A stretch of 64,000 bases of DNA from Helicobacter pylori (GTDB taxonomy: Bacteria; Campylobacterota; Campylobacteria; Campylobacterales; Helicobacteraceae). This document shows positions 47,543-57,029 of the stretch, piece by piece; the first letter of the stretch is position 1, and each line of letters opens with the position of its first letter. The notes below the pieces were generated by a model that searched no databases, was not told the origin of the DNA, and saw only the letters and a list, made by a program, of their open reading frames with translations. The stretch lies in the NCBI GenBank assembly GCA_008032955.1, contig CP032046.1, forward strand, positions 1,054,001 to 1,118,000, given 5' to 3'. Both the position numbers and the translations under genes were made by a program.

Positions 47543-48817
47543 TTAAGAATATTCTTTCAAATCTAACACCTTAAAACCAATATCCTTGCGATAAAACATG
47601 CCTTCAAAATGCACCTTTTGAGCGATTTCATAAGCATGGTTTCTGGCTTCTAATAAGGATTTTCCTCTGCCAATGGCAAAGATCACCCTCCCCCCACTGC
47701 TTTCAAACACGCCATTATCCTGCTCCACCTCCCCTAAAATCAAATGACCCTTTTTTTCATCAACCGGATCAATATAAAGGGTTTGCTTGGGCGAAGAGCT
47801 AGTGGGGTAATTCCTAGAAACAAGCGCCACACTCATCACAAATTCTTTAGAAAACACCAATTCAAGAGAATGTAATTCCCCCTTGGCTGTAGCCAAACAC
47901 AAATCTAAAAGCGAGCTTTCTAAAAGGGGTAAAATCGTCTGGCATTCAATGTCTTTAAAACGCACGCTAAAATCCAATAAATACGGCTCTAAAACACCCT
48001 TTTCTTCTATGATTACAATTTCAGCGAGTAAAACCCCTTTAAAAGGCGTGTTGTCAGCCTGAAGCTTCTCTAAAGTGGGTTTAAAGATATGATTTTTTAT
48101 TTTCTCTTCTAATTCATTAGAGAAAAAGTTTGCAGGAGCGATGGCCCCCATACCTCCTGTATTGACCCCGTTATCCCCCTCTAATAAGCGTTTGTAGTTT
48201 TGGCAAAAGGGCAACAAGATAAAATCATCATTGGCTATGAGCGCTGTAACTGAAAGCTCAAACCCCTCTAAAAAAGGCTCTATGATCACAGGCTCATTGC
48301 TTTGTTTGAAAGCGTCTTCAAGGATTTTTATCGCTTCTTCTTCTTGATGGACAATGCTTGTGTTTTTATTCAACGCTTTAATCACTAAGGGGAAGGAAGC
48401 GTTTTGGATGTAACTCAAAGCTTCTTTTAAATCGTTTGTTTCAAAGTAAGACGCGCTTTTGATACCGCATTCTTTAACAAAAGCTTTCATATAGCTTTTA
48501 GAAGCCTCTAACTTAGCCGCTTCTTTAGAAGCCCCAAACACTAAAATCCCCGCTTTTTCTAGCATCTCTGTAAGCCCTAAAACCAAAAGCTCTTCTTCTG
48601 AAATGATGGCTAAATGGATCTGTTTTTTCAGGGCTAATTCCACGATATGCTCGTAATGTTCGCATTCCAGATTTTCGCCTAAATCTTGAGTGCCACCATT
48701 ACCCAAACAAAAATACAAAGCATTCACTCGCTCATCTTGCTGAAGCCTTTGAGCCAAAGCATACTCTCGCCCCTTATTCCCCACAATTAAAACATTATAG
48801 TTATTGTTATCTTTCAT
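47543..48817 (-). CDS. purD: Phosphoribosylamine-glycine ligase
   Basis: It has the sequence of GARS (PurD), which joins phosphoribosylamine and glycine with ATP. The 424 residues show the ATP-grasp parts SKSYMKAFVKECGIKSA, PLVIKALN, EPFLEGFELSVTALI and GDNGVNTGGMGAIAPA. N- and C-terminal domains are complete. H. pylori lacks most other purine de novo genes, so purD here may be a remnant of the pathway or serve another substrate; that is from general knowledge. It lies 48 bp upstream of the RDD gene. Confidence 0.93.
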   Translation of the reverse strand: MKDNNNYNVLIVGNKGREYALAQRLQQDERVNALYFCLGNGGTQDLGENLECEHYEHIVELALKKQIHLAIISEEELLVLGLTEMLEKAGILVFGASKEAAKLEASKSYMKAFVKECGIKSASYFETNDLKEALSYIQNASFPLVIKALNKNTSIVHQEEEAIKILEDAFKQSNEPVIIEPFLEGFELSVTALIANDDFILLPFCQNYKRLLEGDNGVNTGGMGAIAPANFFSNELEEKIKNHIFKPTLEKLQADNTPFKGVLLAEIVIIEEKGVLEPYLLDFSVRFKDIECQTILPLLESSLLDLCLATAKGELHSLELVFSKEFVMSVALVSRNYPTSSSPKQTLYIDPVDEKKGHLILGEVEQDNGVFESSGGRVIFAIGRGKSLLEARNHAYEIAQKVHFEGMFYRKDIGFKVLDLKEYS

Positions 48818-48936
48818 GTCTTTCCTAAAATGTGGTTGTTTTTAAACCCAGATGACCGCTACTTTTACATGTGCATAAGTTCAACAAACCTACACTAATA
48901 AGGCTAGGAGGATTTTCTTAGGGGCAGATTTAAAAA

Positions 48937-49128
48937 ATGCCATCACACAAAAACCACTACCTTAGCCTAACTTATTTTTTCAACGAACTTGCCATCAATA
49001 AGAAACACGAATCATCCAGGCGATTCTTACAATTATACTTAAATTTTAAAGAAATTCCATGCAAAAATATTCAAGCGATCCGTGATAGTTTTAATTGGTG
49101 TTTAGGCGTTTTAAGAGAAACTGACTGA
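48937..49128 (+). CDS. Small hypothetical protein (doubtful)
   Basis: A 63-residue basic ORF with no recognisable domain. A stop codon lies two codons before the ATG, so the frame cannot be longer. There is a good AGGAGG at about 48906, but it is too far from this ATG, and no other site is close. It fills the space between purD and the convergent ABC gene (stop codons 1 bp apart), and may correspond to the HP1219 slot. Confidence 0.4.
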   Translation: MPSHKNHYLSLTYFFNELAINKKHESSRRFLQLYLNFKEIPCKNIQAIRDSFNWCLGVLRETD

Positions 49129-49129
49129 T

Positions 49130-49816
49130 TTATTTCAGCCTTTCTTTATACGCCGCTTCCAAACTGCTATACCCTTTTTTCAATTCTCCCACACCCCCAA
49201 AAGCCACCACTTTAGCTTCTTTTAAAAAAATCGCGCTGTCTAAATACTTTTCCACATCCACCACCAAATGCGTAGAGACTAGCAAGCTTGCGTTTTGGCT
49301 AAACTCCTTAGCGATTAACTCAAAAATCTCTTCTCTTGCAATAGGATCAATCCCAGCCACCGGCTCATCAAAAAGATACAAAGAAGCGTTTCGTGATAGG
49401 GTTAAAATCAGCTGTAATTTTTCCCTCATGCCTTTTGAAAGGGCTTTAAACTCTCTTTTTAAAGGCACGCTGAAGCGTTTGAGTAAATCTAGGGCTTTTG
49501 ATTCATCAAAATCGCTAAAAAAATCCCTGTAAAAAGCGATCGCTTTTAAAGGCGTTAATTTAGGATCTAAAAAATCGCCATCGCTTAAAAACGCCACGCT
49601 TTTTTTCGTCTCTATGCCGATCTTTTGATTTAAAATTTTCACTTCCCCTTGATAGTTCAAATTCAATCCGGCTAAAATCTTTAACAGAGTGGTTTTACCC
49701 GCCCCATTAGGGCCTAAAAGCCCTATAAATTGTTGTTTGGGTAGTTTCAAACTGATATTGTCTAACGCTTTTAAACTCCCATAAGTTTTAGTCAAATTCT
49801 CTATTTCTACTAGCAT
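49130..49816 (-). CDS. ABC transporter ATP-binding protein
   Basis: It is a 228-residue ATPase with Walker A GPNGAGKTT (35-43), signature LSKGMREKLQL (about 128-138), Walker B LYLFDEPVAGID and an H-loop STHLV. It belongs to the CcmA/NatA-like exporter group. No permease gene is adjacent, so its partner must lie elsewhere. If uppS were intact, its last codons would overlap this ATG, which suggests coupled translation. Confidence 0.88.
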   Translation of the reverse strand: MLVEIENLTKTYGSLKALDNISLKLPKQQFIGLLGPNGAGKTTLLKILAGLNLNYQGEVKILNQKIGIETKKSVAFLSDGDFLDPKLTPLKAIAFYRDFFSDFDESKALDLLKRFSVPLKREFKALSKGMREKLQLILTLSRNASLYLFDEPVAGIDPIAREEIFELIAKEFSQNASLLVSTHLVVDVEKYLDSAIFLKEAKVVAFGGVGELKKGYSSLEAAYKERLK

Positions 49817-50513
49817 TTTAATTCCCCAAATTTGCGCACTCTTTTGTAAAAATCGCTAATGATGTTTTCTAAATCTTTAGGGGTGAAATCAGGCCATAAA
49901 ATCGGCGTGAAAAACAATTCCGCATAACTAGACTGCCACAATAAAAAATTAGACAAGCGCATTTCCCCCCTGTTCGCAACAACAAATCCACTTCCGGCAA
50001 ATCGCGCGTGTCTAAACGATTAGAAATTTCATTTTCTAAGCTTTCTAAAAGGCTTATATGGCTAGGCGGGCTTTCTAATAAGCTTTTAAAGGCCCTTGAA
50101 AGCTCGTTTTTAGATCCGTAATTAAGGGCTAAAACTTGCGTAAAATCCTTAAAATGCCTGGTATCACTTTCAAGCCGCAAAATCGTGTCTCTCAATTCTT
50201 TAGAAAATCCCTCTAAATCCCCTATCGCCCTGAAGCGTATGTTATTATCTAAGTAAGTGGATCGCTCATCTTTAAGGTATTTTTTAAGCATTTTCATCAA
50301 AAAATCCACTTCACTTTTAGGGCGTTTCCAATTTTCTGTAGAAAAAGCGTATAAAGTCAAGCATTCTAATTTATGGTTAGCGCACCAGATCGTGATGTCT
50401 TTAAGGGTTTTTACGCCCTTTTTATGCCCATAAGCCCTAGCTTTATTCTTTAATTTAGCCCACCTGCCATTACCATCCATAATAATGGCAAGATGTTTGA
50501 GAGTGTTATCCAA
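49810..50513 (-). pseudogene. uppS: Undecaprenyl diphosphate synthase, frameshifted
   Basis: It builds the C55 lipid carrier for peptidoglycan and LPS and should be essential. The N-terminal part has IMDGNGRWA (about 11-19) and the family pattern through PEVDLLLRTGG (180s). Then the frame shifts and ends at 49869. The coding strand has six G (plus-strand C run 49965-49970). Adding one G restores GGEMRLSNFLLWQSSYAELFF and the frame to a stop at 49812-49810, giving 234 residues. The start is TTG at 50513 with AAAGG upstream. Loss of an essential gene makes a base-calling error the likeliest cause. Confidence 0.9.
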
Positions 50514-50552
50514 TGCCTTTACCCTTTAAAGAAAGTCTTTAATTATACACCA

Positions 50553-53393
50553 TTAAAGCGTGCAAGCATCCACTAAATAAGCGATATGCTGCCAAGCGAA
50601 TTGGGTTTTTTCACTCAAACCAATTTCACAAGTGCTAGAAGTGGAAAAACCCCTTTTAAGATCATAGGATTGGTAAAATTCTTGAAAGCCGTTTAAAGCG
50701 CTCTCGTTCAATTCAGGGGTAAAAAAGCCCTTATTCCCCGCAAAACCGCAACAACCCGTCTCTTTGTGGATAACAATCTCGCCCAAAGTGCATTTTTTAG
50801 CCAAATTAAACAACAACTCTTCTTTATTTTCTAACTTTAAAGCGCACATCGTGTATAACCCTATGTCTTCGTTAATGGGGTTGAATTTTAATTTTGGGCT
50901 TAGAACTTCTTCAATATAGACGCTCAAATCATAGACTTTCAGATCTTTATAAGCTTTCATTTGCTTGATAAAATGCGTCGAACATGCGCTATGGTCTAAA
51001 ACAATCGGTATCTTGCCGTTATCGCTTAATTGTAAAAAAATCGCATGGTTTTTTTCATTGTTTTGTTTGGTTAAGGCGGTGTAATTGATAAAGGCTTTCC
51101 CGCAACAAAGTGCGTTTAATCCGTTAGGATACACCACAGAAACCTTGGCTTTTTGGCATAAGGATTCAAACACTTCTTGAATGCATCTTTTATCCGCCAT
51201 TTTTGTTGATGGAGCGAACGAGCGGTTGATACAGGTGCTGAAATAAATGACTTTTTCTTCGCTCTTAAGCGTTTTATTTTCTAAAGGATAGGCGTTGTTT
51301 TTGGGCATGTAATGAAAGGCTTTAGGGAAGGGCTTGATGAATTTTTTAATCCCTTTGGTTAGGCTCACCAAGTTGTGAGAGCCTATGAGACTTTGAACTA
51401 AGCGAGCACTTTTTAAAGAAAAACGAGCCATGCTTGTGGTTGTTTGCATGTTATTAAGGATTTTTGAAGCGATCTTTTCGCCTTTAGGGTTTTTTTGATA
51501 ATAATTTAGGGCGATCTTTCCGGTATCAATTCCTAAAGGGCATAGGGTAGAGCACATATGGCACACCGCGCAAGTGACATGCGCTAAATATTCAGACTCT
51601 TTTAAAAGCTCATCTAATAAAACTTGATCTTCATTATGACCATGACTCACCCTTTCTTTTAAGCGCTCTACCTCTCTGTGGATAACGATTCGTTGTCGTG
51701 GCGTTAAGGATAAATCTTTGCTAGGGCAAATCCTTTCACAAAACCCGCATTCCATGCACATGTCCAAATGCTCTTCAATAGGGTAAATGCTCTTTAAATT
51801 TTTAGTGTGGATTTCTTTATCGTTTGTGATGATCACATCAGGGTTTAAAAGGCCATTAGGATCAAACAATTCTTTGATTTGCTTGTGGATTTTATAGGCT
51901 TTTTCTCCCCACTCCATTTCCACAAAGGGGGCTACCATTCTGCCTGTGCCATGCTCGGCTTTAATAGAGCCAGAGCTTTTGCTCACCATTAAAAACATGT
52001 CAGAAACTAAATTTTCAAACGCTTTTCTTTCGGTTTCATTTTCTAAAATCGGCGTAACGACAAAGTGCAAATTCCCGCTTAACGCATGCCCAAAAATAAT
52101 GCCATTATCCTTAAAGCCATGTTTTTTTAAAAGCCCTTCAATCGCTTTTGCCCCCTCTACAAAATCCTCTTGACTGAAGCACACGTCTTCAATGATCACA
52201 GAACTTTGGCTTTTTCTTTTTGACGCTGCGATAGGGAAAATGCCTTTTCTGATCTTCCACCACGATTGATAAACATTAGGATCACTGCTGATTTGAGAAT
52301 CTAAAACGACCGGTATCGCGCTCAAAGCGTTTAAAATCGCTTGCATGTTGTTTTCTAAAATTAAAGGATCATCGCTTTCGCTTTGAATGAGTAAACATGC
52401 GTTAGGCTCTTTGATTTCTAAAATCACTTTAGGCATGCCCTCTAAATTTTTCACGCTTTTTAAGGACGCATAATCCATAAGCTCTGCTGAAGAAATCATT
52501 TCAGGCTGTTTGGCTTTTAAAGCGGCTAAAATTTGAGCGGCTTTAGCGCATTGCTCTAAATTTTCATAAAACAATAACGTGCAAGTTTTATAAGCGTAGT
52601 CTTTCACGCATTCTAATCCCACACTTGAAATAAAGCCTAAAGTCCCCTCAGAGCCTATGAACAAGTGGCTGATGATTTCAATAGGATCTTCAAAATCAAT
52701 GAGAGCGTTTAAGCTGTAGCCGGTGGTGTTTTTGATCTCGTATTTTTTCTTAATTAGAGCATGCAATTCTTTATCTTCTAATATTTCTTTTCTTAAGTTT
52801 AAAACCCCTTCAATCAAATCTTTACGCGCGTTTTTGAAATCCTCAATGCTCTCTTGATTGGCCGTGTCTAAAAGAGTGCCATCAGCTAAAATGACTCTTA
52901 AGGATTTTAGGGTTTTGTAGCTGTTTTGCTCCACCCCACAACACATCCCGCTAGCGTTATTAGCGACAATCCCCCCTATCATGGCGGTGTTTATCGTAGC
53001 GGGATCCGGGCCTATTTTTTTATGGTAAGGTTTCAATAAAGCGTTCGCATGGCTTCCTATGACTCCGCATGAGAGCTGAATGCTTTGAGCGTTGTCTAAA
53101 ATTTGAGCGTCTTTGAAAAAATGCGCCACCACCACTAGCACCCCATCGCAACTCGCCTGCCCTGATAAGGAACTCCCAGCCGCTCTAAAAGTCAATGAAA
53201 CGCCATGCTTTTTGGCTAAAACACAAAGCTTTTGAACTTCTTCTTCATTCTTCACCCAAGCGACTATTTTAGGGATATAACGATAACATGACGCGTCAAT
53301 GCCATAAGCCAAACGGCGTAAATAATCCTTAAAGATCCGCTCGTTTAAAAACCCGCTCGCTTCGGTAAAAAAAGCATGATAATTTTCTTCCAC
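50553..53393 (-). CDS. dld: D-lactate dehydrogenase (FAD/Fe-S, Dld-type)
   Basis: It oxidises D-lactate and passes electrons to the quinone pool at the membrane. About 946 residues fuse an FAD-binding domain (SLSGQASCDGVLVV near 80-95, and GPDPATINTAMIGGIVANNASGMCCG in the FAD site), a ferredoxin-like part with CMECGFCERICPS (about 545) and CAVCHMCSTLCPLG (about 605), and C-terminal CCG-type motifs (CCGKAF, GCCGFAG). The start is GTG: 53393 has AAGGAG at 5 bases, whereas the GTG at 53399 is too close to it. It is transcribed alone. Confidence 0.93.
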   Translation of the reverse strand: MEENYHAFFTEASGFLNERIFKDYLRRLAYGIDASCYRYIPKIVAWVKNEEEVQKLCVLAKKHGVSLTFRAAGSSLSGQASCDGVLVVVAHFFKDAQILDNAQSIQLSCGVIGSHANALLKPYHKKIGPDPATINTAMIGGIVANNASGMCCGVEQNSYKTLKSLRVILADGTLLDTANQESIEDFKNARKDLIEGVLNLRKEILEDKELHALIKKKYEIKNTTGYSLNALIDFEDPIEIISHLFIGSEGTLGFISSVGLECVKDYAYKTCTLLFYENLEQCAKAAQILAALKAKQPEMISSAELMDYASLKSVKNLEGMPKVILEIKEPNACLLIQSESDDPLILENNMQAILNALSAIPVVLDSQISSDPNVYQSWWKIRKGIFPIAASKRKSQSSVIIEDVCFSQEDFVEGAKAIEGLLKKHGFKDNGIIFGHALSGNLHFVVTPILENETERKAFENLVSDMFLMVSKSSGSIKAEHGTGRMVAPFVEMEWGEKAYKIHKQIKELFDPNGLLNPDVIITNDKEIHTKNLKSIYPIEEHLDMCMECGFCERICPSKDLSLTPRQRIVIHREVERLKERVSHGHNEDQVLLDELLKESEYLAHVTCAVCHMCSTLCPLGIDTGKIALNYYQKNPKGEKIASKILNNMQTTTSMARFSLKSARLVQSLIGSHNLVSLTKGIKKFIKPFPKAFHYMPKNNAYPLENKTLKSEEKVIYFSTCINRSFAPSTKMADKRCIQEVFESLCQKAKVSVVYPNGLNALCCGKAFINYTALTKQNNEKNHAIFLQLSDNGKIPIVLDHSACSTHFIKQMKAYKDLKVYDLSVYIEEVLSPKLKFNPINEDIGLYTMCALKLENKEELLFNLAKKCTLGEIVIHKETGCCGFAGNKGFFTPELNESALNGFQEFYQSYDLKRGFSTSSTCEIGLSEKTQFAWQHIAYLVDACTL

Positions 53394-53464
53394 GCACACT
53401 CCTTAAACATTCTTATTTATCAAATCATTGTAACATAACCTTACTTTAAAAATTAAGGATAAAC

Positions 53465-53806
53465 ATGCTTGAAGATTATGCGATCAGTTTAGAAGAAGTC
53501 AATTTCAATGATTTTATCGTGGTGGATGTGCGCGAATTGGACGAATATGAAGAATTGCATTTGCCTAACGCTACGCTCATTAGCGTCAATGACCAAGAAA
53601 AGCTCGCTGATTTTTTATCTCAGCACAAAGATCAAAAAGTGTTGCTCCATTGTAGGGCTGGTCGTAGGGCTTTAGATGCGGCTAAAAGCATGCATGAATT
53701 AGGCTATACGCCCTATTATTTAGAGGGCAATGTCTATGATTTTGAAAAATACGGCTTTAGAATGGTCTATGATGACACTTGCGATAAAAAAGATAAAAAA
53801 AACTAG
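53465..53806 (+). CDS. Rhodanese-domain protein
   Basis: A 113-residue single rhodanese domain. The active-site loop is HCRAGRRA with Cys63 as the sulfur acceptor, and the domain starts with VVDVRELDEYEELHLPNA. It probably moves sulfane sulfur or acts in redox repair; the partner is unknown. It is 3 bp in front of hemD in an operon, behind AAGGA. Confidence 0.9.
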   Translation: MLEDYAISLEEVNFNDFIVVDVRELDEYEELHLPNATLISVNDQEKLADFLSQHKDQKVLLHCRAGRRALDAAKSMHELGYTPYYLEGNVYDFEKYGFRMVYDDTCDKKDKKN

Positions 53807-53808
53807 GC

Positions 53809-54489
53809 ATGAGGGAGATTGTATGGGTGCATTCTCAAAGAATCGCCCCTTATAAAACTCTCGTTTTAAATGAATTGTGCTACTATCCTTTAGAATTGGA
53901 TTTAACCCCTTTTAACGCCCTGATTTTCACTTCTAAAAATGCGGTGTTTTCCTTGTTAGAAACCCTAAAAAACAGCCCCAAACTCAAAATTTTACAAAAC
54001 ATTCCTGCTTACGCTTTGAGCGAACCCACCGCCAAAACTCTACAAGATTACCATTTTAAAGTCGCCTTTATAGGGGAAAAAGCCCATGGTAAGGAGTTCG
54101 TTCAAGAAATCCTTCCTTTATTGGAAAAAAAAAGCGTTTTGTATCTCAGGGCAAAAGAGATTGCCTCTTCTTTAGACACCATTCTTTTAGAGCATGGCAT
54201 CAATTTCCAACAAGCCGTTGTTTATGAAAACAAGCTCAAACATTTGACTTTAAGCGAACAAAACGCCCTAAAACCCAAAGAAAAGAGCGTTCTTATTTTT
54301 ACCGCTATAAGCCATGCAAAAGCCTTTTTGCACTATTTTGATTTTTTAGAAAATTACACCGCTATAAGCATTGGCAACACGACCGCTCATTATTTACAAG
54401 AGAAAGGCATTCAAAGCTATATTGCTAAAAAGCCTTCCTTAGAAGCGTGTTTAGAACTGGCTTTAAATTTGAGGATTAAGGAATATTAA
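53809..54489 (+). CDS. hemD: Uroporphyrinogen-III synthase
   Basis: It closes hydroxymethylbilane to uroporphyrinogen III for haem. It is a 226-residue, poorly conserved HemD-like protein: LIFTSKNAVFSLLETL (about 40-55), AYALSEPTAKTLQ and a C-terminal SVLIFTAISHAKAF...ISIGNTTAHYL pattern. The call rests on this pattern and gene order (HP1224). Together with hemW downstream it makes a small haem neighbourhood. Confidence 0.88.
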   Translation: MREIVWVHSQRIAPYKTLVLNELCYYPLELDLTPFNALIFTSKNAVFSLLETLKNSPKLKILQNIPAYALSEPTAKTLQDYHFKVAFIGEKAHGKEFVQEILPLLEKKSVLYLRAKEIASSLDTILLEHGINFQQAVVYENKLKHLTLSEQNALKPKEKSVLIFTAISHAKAFLHYFDFLENYTAISIGNTTAHYLQEKGIQSYIAKKPSLEACLELALNLRIKEY

Positions 54490-54500
54490 AAACATCTTAT

Positions 54501-54506
54501 TATAAT
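54501..54506 (+). promoter_or_regulatory. Promoter of crcB (-10 box)
   Basis: TATAAT at 54501-54506, with a predicted start near 54513, gives a leader of about 23 bases before the ATG at 54536. Confidence 0.55.
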
Positions 54507-54535
54507 GCTCTCTATTGATTTTTAAAGGATGATGC

Positions 54536-54927
54536 ATGAATCTTGTCTTTTTATGGGCCGCTTTAGGGGGGCTATAGGGAGTTCGTTAAGGTATTTTGTG
54601 GGCAAAGTGATGCCCAGTAAATTTTTAATGTTTGAAAGTTTCCCTTTAGGGACTTTTAGCGTGAATCTCATAGGGTGTTTTGTCATCGGCTTTATGGGGC
54701 ATTTGGCCGCCAAAAAGGTTTTTGGTGATGATTTTGGGATTTTCTTTGTAACTGGGGTTTTAGGGGGTTTTACGACCTTTTCTTCTTATGGGTTGGACAC
54801 TTTAAAACTCTTGCAAAAATCCCAATACCTTGAAGCCATTTCTTATGTCTTAGGTACTAACCTTTTAGGGCTTATTGGGGTAGCCATTGGTTGGTTTTTG
54901 GCTAAAAATTTTATAGGCATCAATTAA
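54536..54927 (+). pseudogene. crcB: Fluoride channel CrcB/Fluc, frameshifted
   Basis: It exports fluoride across the inner membrane as a dual-topology dimer. From ATG 54536 (AAAGGA upstream) the first 13 codons read MNLVFLWAALGGL and then stop (TAG) after a run of six G at 54566-54571. One more G restores GGAIGSSLRYFVGKVMP and the full family sequence, including GTFSVNLIGCF and GGFTTFSSYG, to a total of 130 residues. An ATG at 54529 opens the second frame, but it would give a wrong N-terminus. Confidence 0.88.
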
Positions 54928-54977
54928 AAAACGCTTTCTAGCGTTTTATTAACGCTTGATTAAAGCAAAGCCTACAA

Positions 54978-56015
54978 TCACAACAGCCACAAAGCCATTT
55001 CATCGGCCATGAAAAAATCGCTCGCTATCAATCGGTTATTTTTAATGAAAGCCTTGTTTTCTTCAATCAAAAGCTTTACTTTATTTTCATCTAACAAACT
55101 AAGCTCAACCCCCAGCTCACACCTTAAGCCTAAAAACAGCTTTTCTAAGCGCTTGTCTTGTTTATTAAGCGTCTCAACTTGGCGTTTTAGGGGGTCTTTA
55201 ATGTAGTTTTCTATGAGTTTTTTCGCATAAAAGCGCTCATTCGCCACGCAGCCCACAGCCCCAGCCCCACACCCTAAATAATCTTTAGCCCCCCAGTAAG
55301 CCAAATTATGTTTGACTTGATAATTTCTAGCGTAATTAGACACTTCGTATTGCTTGAAAGAAAAGCCCTCTAAAACCTCTCTCACCACATTGTCAAAATC
55401 CACGCTTGAGGGTTTTTTGGCGTTTTTTTCTAAATTCGTGTTTTTTTCAACGCTCAAAGCGTAAGCGCTCAAGTGGTTGATAGGGAGTTCTTTAGCGAGT
55501 TTCAATTCTTCTTTTAAAGAGTTTTCATTATCTAATGGGGTATTATAAATCAAATCAATGCTGATATTTTCAATCCCGCTTTTTAAAATAGTTTCTATCA
55601 CAGGAGCGATATTTTTGGAATGCTGGCGCTCTAAAAACAACAATTTATCTTCCCTAAAACTTTGCACCCCTAAACTCAAGCGGTTGATCCCTAAATCTTT
55701 TAAGCCTTGACACCAAGCTTTAGAAATCAATTCAGGGTTAGCTTCAGTGGTGATCTCACATTCCATGCTCAAGCACGCATGTTGATGAATGCTTTCAAAA
55801 ATCCTTTCAAAAGCCTTCACGCTTAAAGTGTTGGGCGTGCCGCCGCCAATAAAAATACTTTCAATTTTTTCATGGGTTTGGCTTAAGACATGCTTTAAAT
55901 CCAGGCACAACGCTTGAATGTATTCTTCTTTTAACCCATGCTTATTCTCATAGGAATTGAAAGCACAATAACCGCATTTATTTTCACAAAAGGGGATATG
56001 AATGTATAAAATCAT
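54978..56015 (-). CDS. hemW: HemW-like radical SAM haem chaperone
   Basis: It is a 345-residue radical-SAM protein with CENKCGYCAF (the CxxxCxxC cluster site, about 10-18) and GGGTPN (SAM site) near 57-62. The usual HemN-type fourth element is absent, so HemW (haem delivery) is favoured over coproporphyrinogen oxidase. I chose ATG at 56015 because GGGAG lies 8 bases upstream. Genes named hemN in epsilonproteobacteria are often this type. Confidence 0.88.
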   Translation of the reverse strand: MILYIHIPFCENKCGYCAFNSYENKHGLKEEYIQALCLDLKHVLSQTHEKIESIFIGGGTPNTLSVKAFERIFESIHQHACLSMECEITTEANPELISKAWCQGLKDLGINRLSLGVQSFREDKLLFLERQHSKNIAPVIETILKSGIENISIDLIYNTPLDNENSLKEELKLAKELPINHLSAYALSVEKNTNLEKNAKKPSSVDFDNVVREVLEGFSFKQYEVSNYARNYQVKHNLAYWGAKDYLGCGAGAVGCVANERFYAKKLIENYIKDPLKRQVETLNKQDKRLEKLFLGLRCELGVELSLLDENKVKLLIEENKAFIKNNRLIASDFFMADEMALWLL

Positions 56016-56110
56016 ATTTATTTCTCCCATTTTCATTTCATTTTTTAAGCAAAACTTAAACTTGTAATTGTATCATTTTATGATTATTTTGGTAATCAAG
56101 GAGACAGACG

Positions 56111-56401
56111 ATGAAAAAGGTTATTGTGGCTTTAGGCGTTTTGGCGTTCGCAAACGCTTTAATGGCAACCGATGTTAAGACTCTTGTAAAAGGTTGTGCC
56201 GCTTGCCATGGGGTTAAATTTGAAAAGAAAGCTTTAGGTAAAAGCAAAATCGTTAACATGATGAGTGAAAAAGAGATTGAAGAGGATCTTATGGCTTTTA
56301 AAAACGGTGCTAACAAGAATCCTGTCATGACCGCGCAGGCTAAAAAATTAAGCGATGAAGACATCAAAGCTTTAGCCAAATACATCCCCACTCTCAAATA
56401 A
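56111..56401 (+). CDS. Cytochrome c553
   Basis: It is a small periplasmic electron carrier to cbb3 oxidase. At 96 residues it has a signal peptide (1-19, ...NALMA), the haem site CAACH (29-33) and the axial Met73 in NPVMTAQ. The ribosome site AAGGAG precedes the ATG. It is divergent from hemW. Confidence 0.95.
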   Translation: MKKVIVALGVLAFANALMATDVKTLVKGCAACHGVKFEKKALGKSKIVNMMSEKEIEEDLMAFKNGANKNPVMTAQAKKLSDEDIKALAKYIPTLK

Positions 56402-56408
56402 ACTCTCT

Positions 56409-56445
56409 TAATTTTAGTAGCGCTATTTGGGCGCTATTAAAATTA
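56409..56445. terminator. Terminator hairpin after cytochrome c553
   Basis: TAATTTTAGTAGCGC (56409-56423) pairs with GCGCTATTAAAATTA (56431-56445), with one G-U pair and a 7-base loop, 7 bp after the stop codon. Confidence 0.7.
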
Positions 56446-56561
56446 GTTTCAAACCCCTTTTTTCTTAATTTTTGATTTTAATGGCATTCTTAACCCTACT
56501 TAAAGTCAGCATACACTATAATACCATCTTAATCAAACAAGAAAGAGTAAAATAAAGACCT

Positions 56562-57028
56562 ATGCTACATAAAAAATATCGTCCTAATGTTGCGGCCATT
56601 ATCATGTCGCCAGACTACCCTAACGCATGCGAAGTTTTTATCGCTGAGCGCATAGATATTGAAGGGGCGTGGCAATTCCCCCAAGGAGGCATTGATGAAG
56701 GAGAGACCCCTTTAGAAGCGCTTTATAGAGAATTACTAGAAGAAATTGGCACGAATGAAATAGAGATTTTAGGGCAATACCCCAGATGGATCGCCTATGA
56801 TTTCCCAAGCAACATGGAGCATAAATTCTATTCGTTTGATGGGCAAAAGCAACGCTATTTTTAGTGCGCCTAAAGCATGCGAACAACATTGATTTGAACA
56901 AACACACGCCAGAATTTAGGGCTTATCGATTCATCCATCTTAAGGATTTGCTTAAAAAAATCGTTCCTTTCAAACGCCAAGTGTACCGCCAAGTCATCGC
57001 TTATTTCAAAAGAGAGGGGTATTTATAG
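56562..57028 (+). pseudogene. rppH: RNA pyrophosphohydrolase (NudA/RppH), frameshifted
   Basis: This Nudix enzyme cleaves diadenosine polyphosphates and converts 5'-triphosphate RNA to monophosphate, starting decay. The Nudix box [22 protein letters not shown] is intact near 42-65. The frame stops early at TAG 56862-56864 after ...GQKQRYF. The coding run is five T (56858-56862); one extra T restores [13 protein letters not shown] and the tail [21 protein letters not shown], giving 155 residues to the stop at 57026-57028. The catalytic part is intact, but the C-terminal helix is lost. It is immediately followed by lysC. Confidence 0.9.
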
Positions 57029-57029
57029 G

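Noticed and set aside
56056-56397. Minus-strand 113-codon ORF opposite cytochrome c553
   Set aside because: The plus strand carries a signal peptide and the CAACH haem site, so this is a shadow frame.
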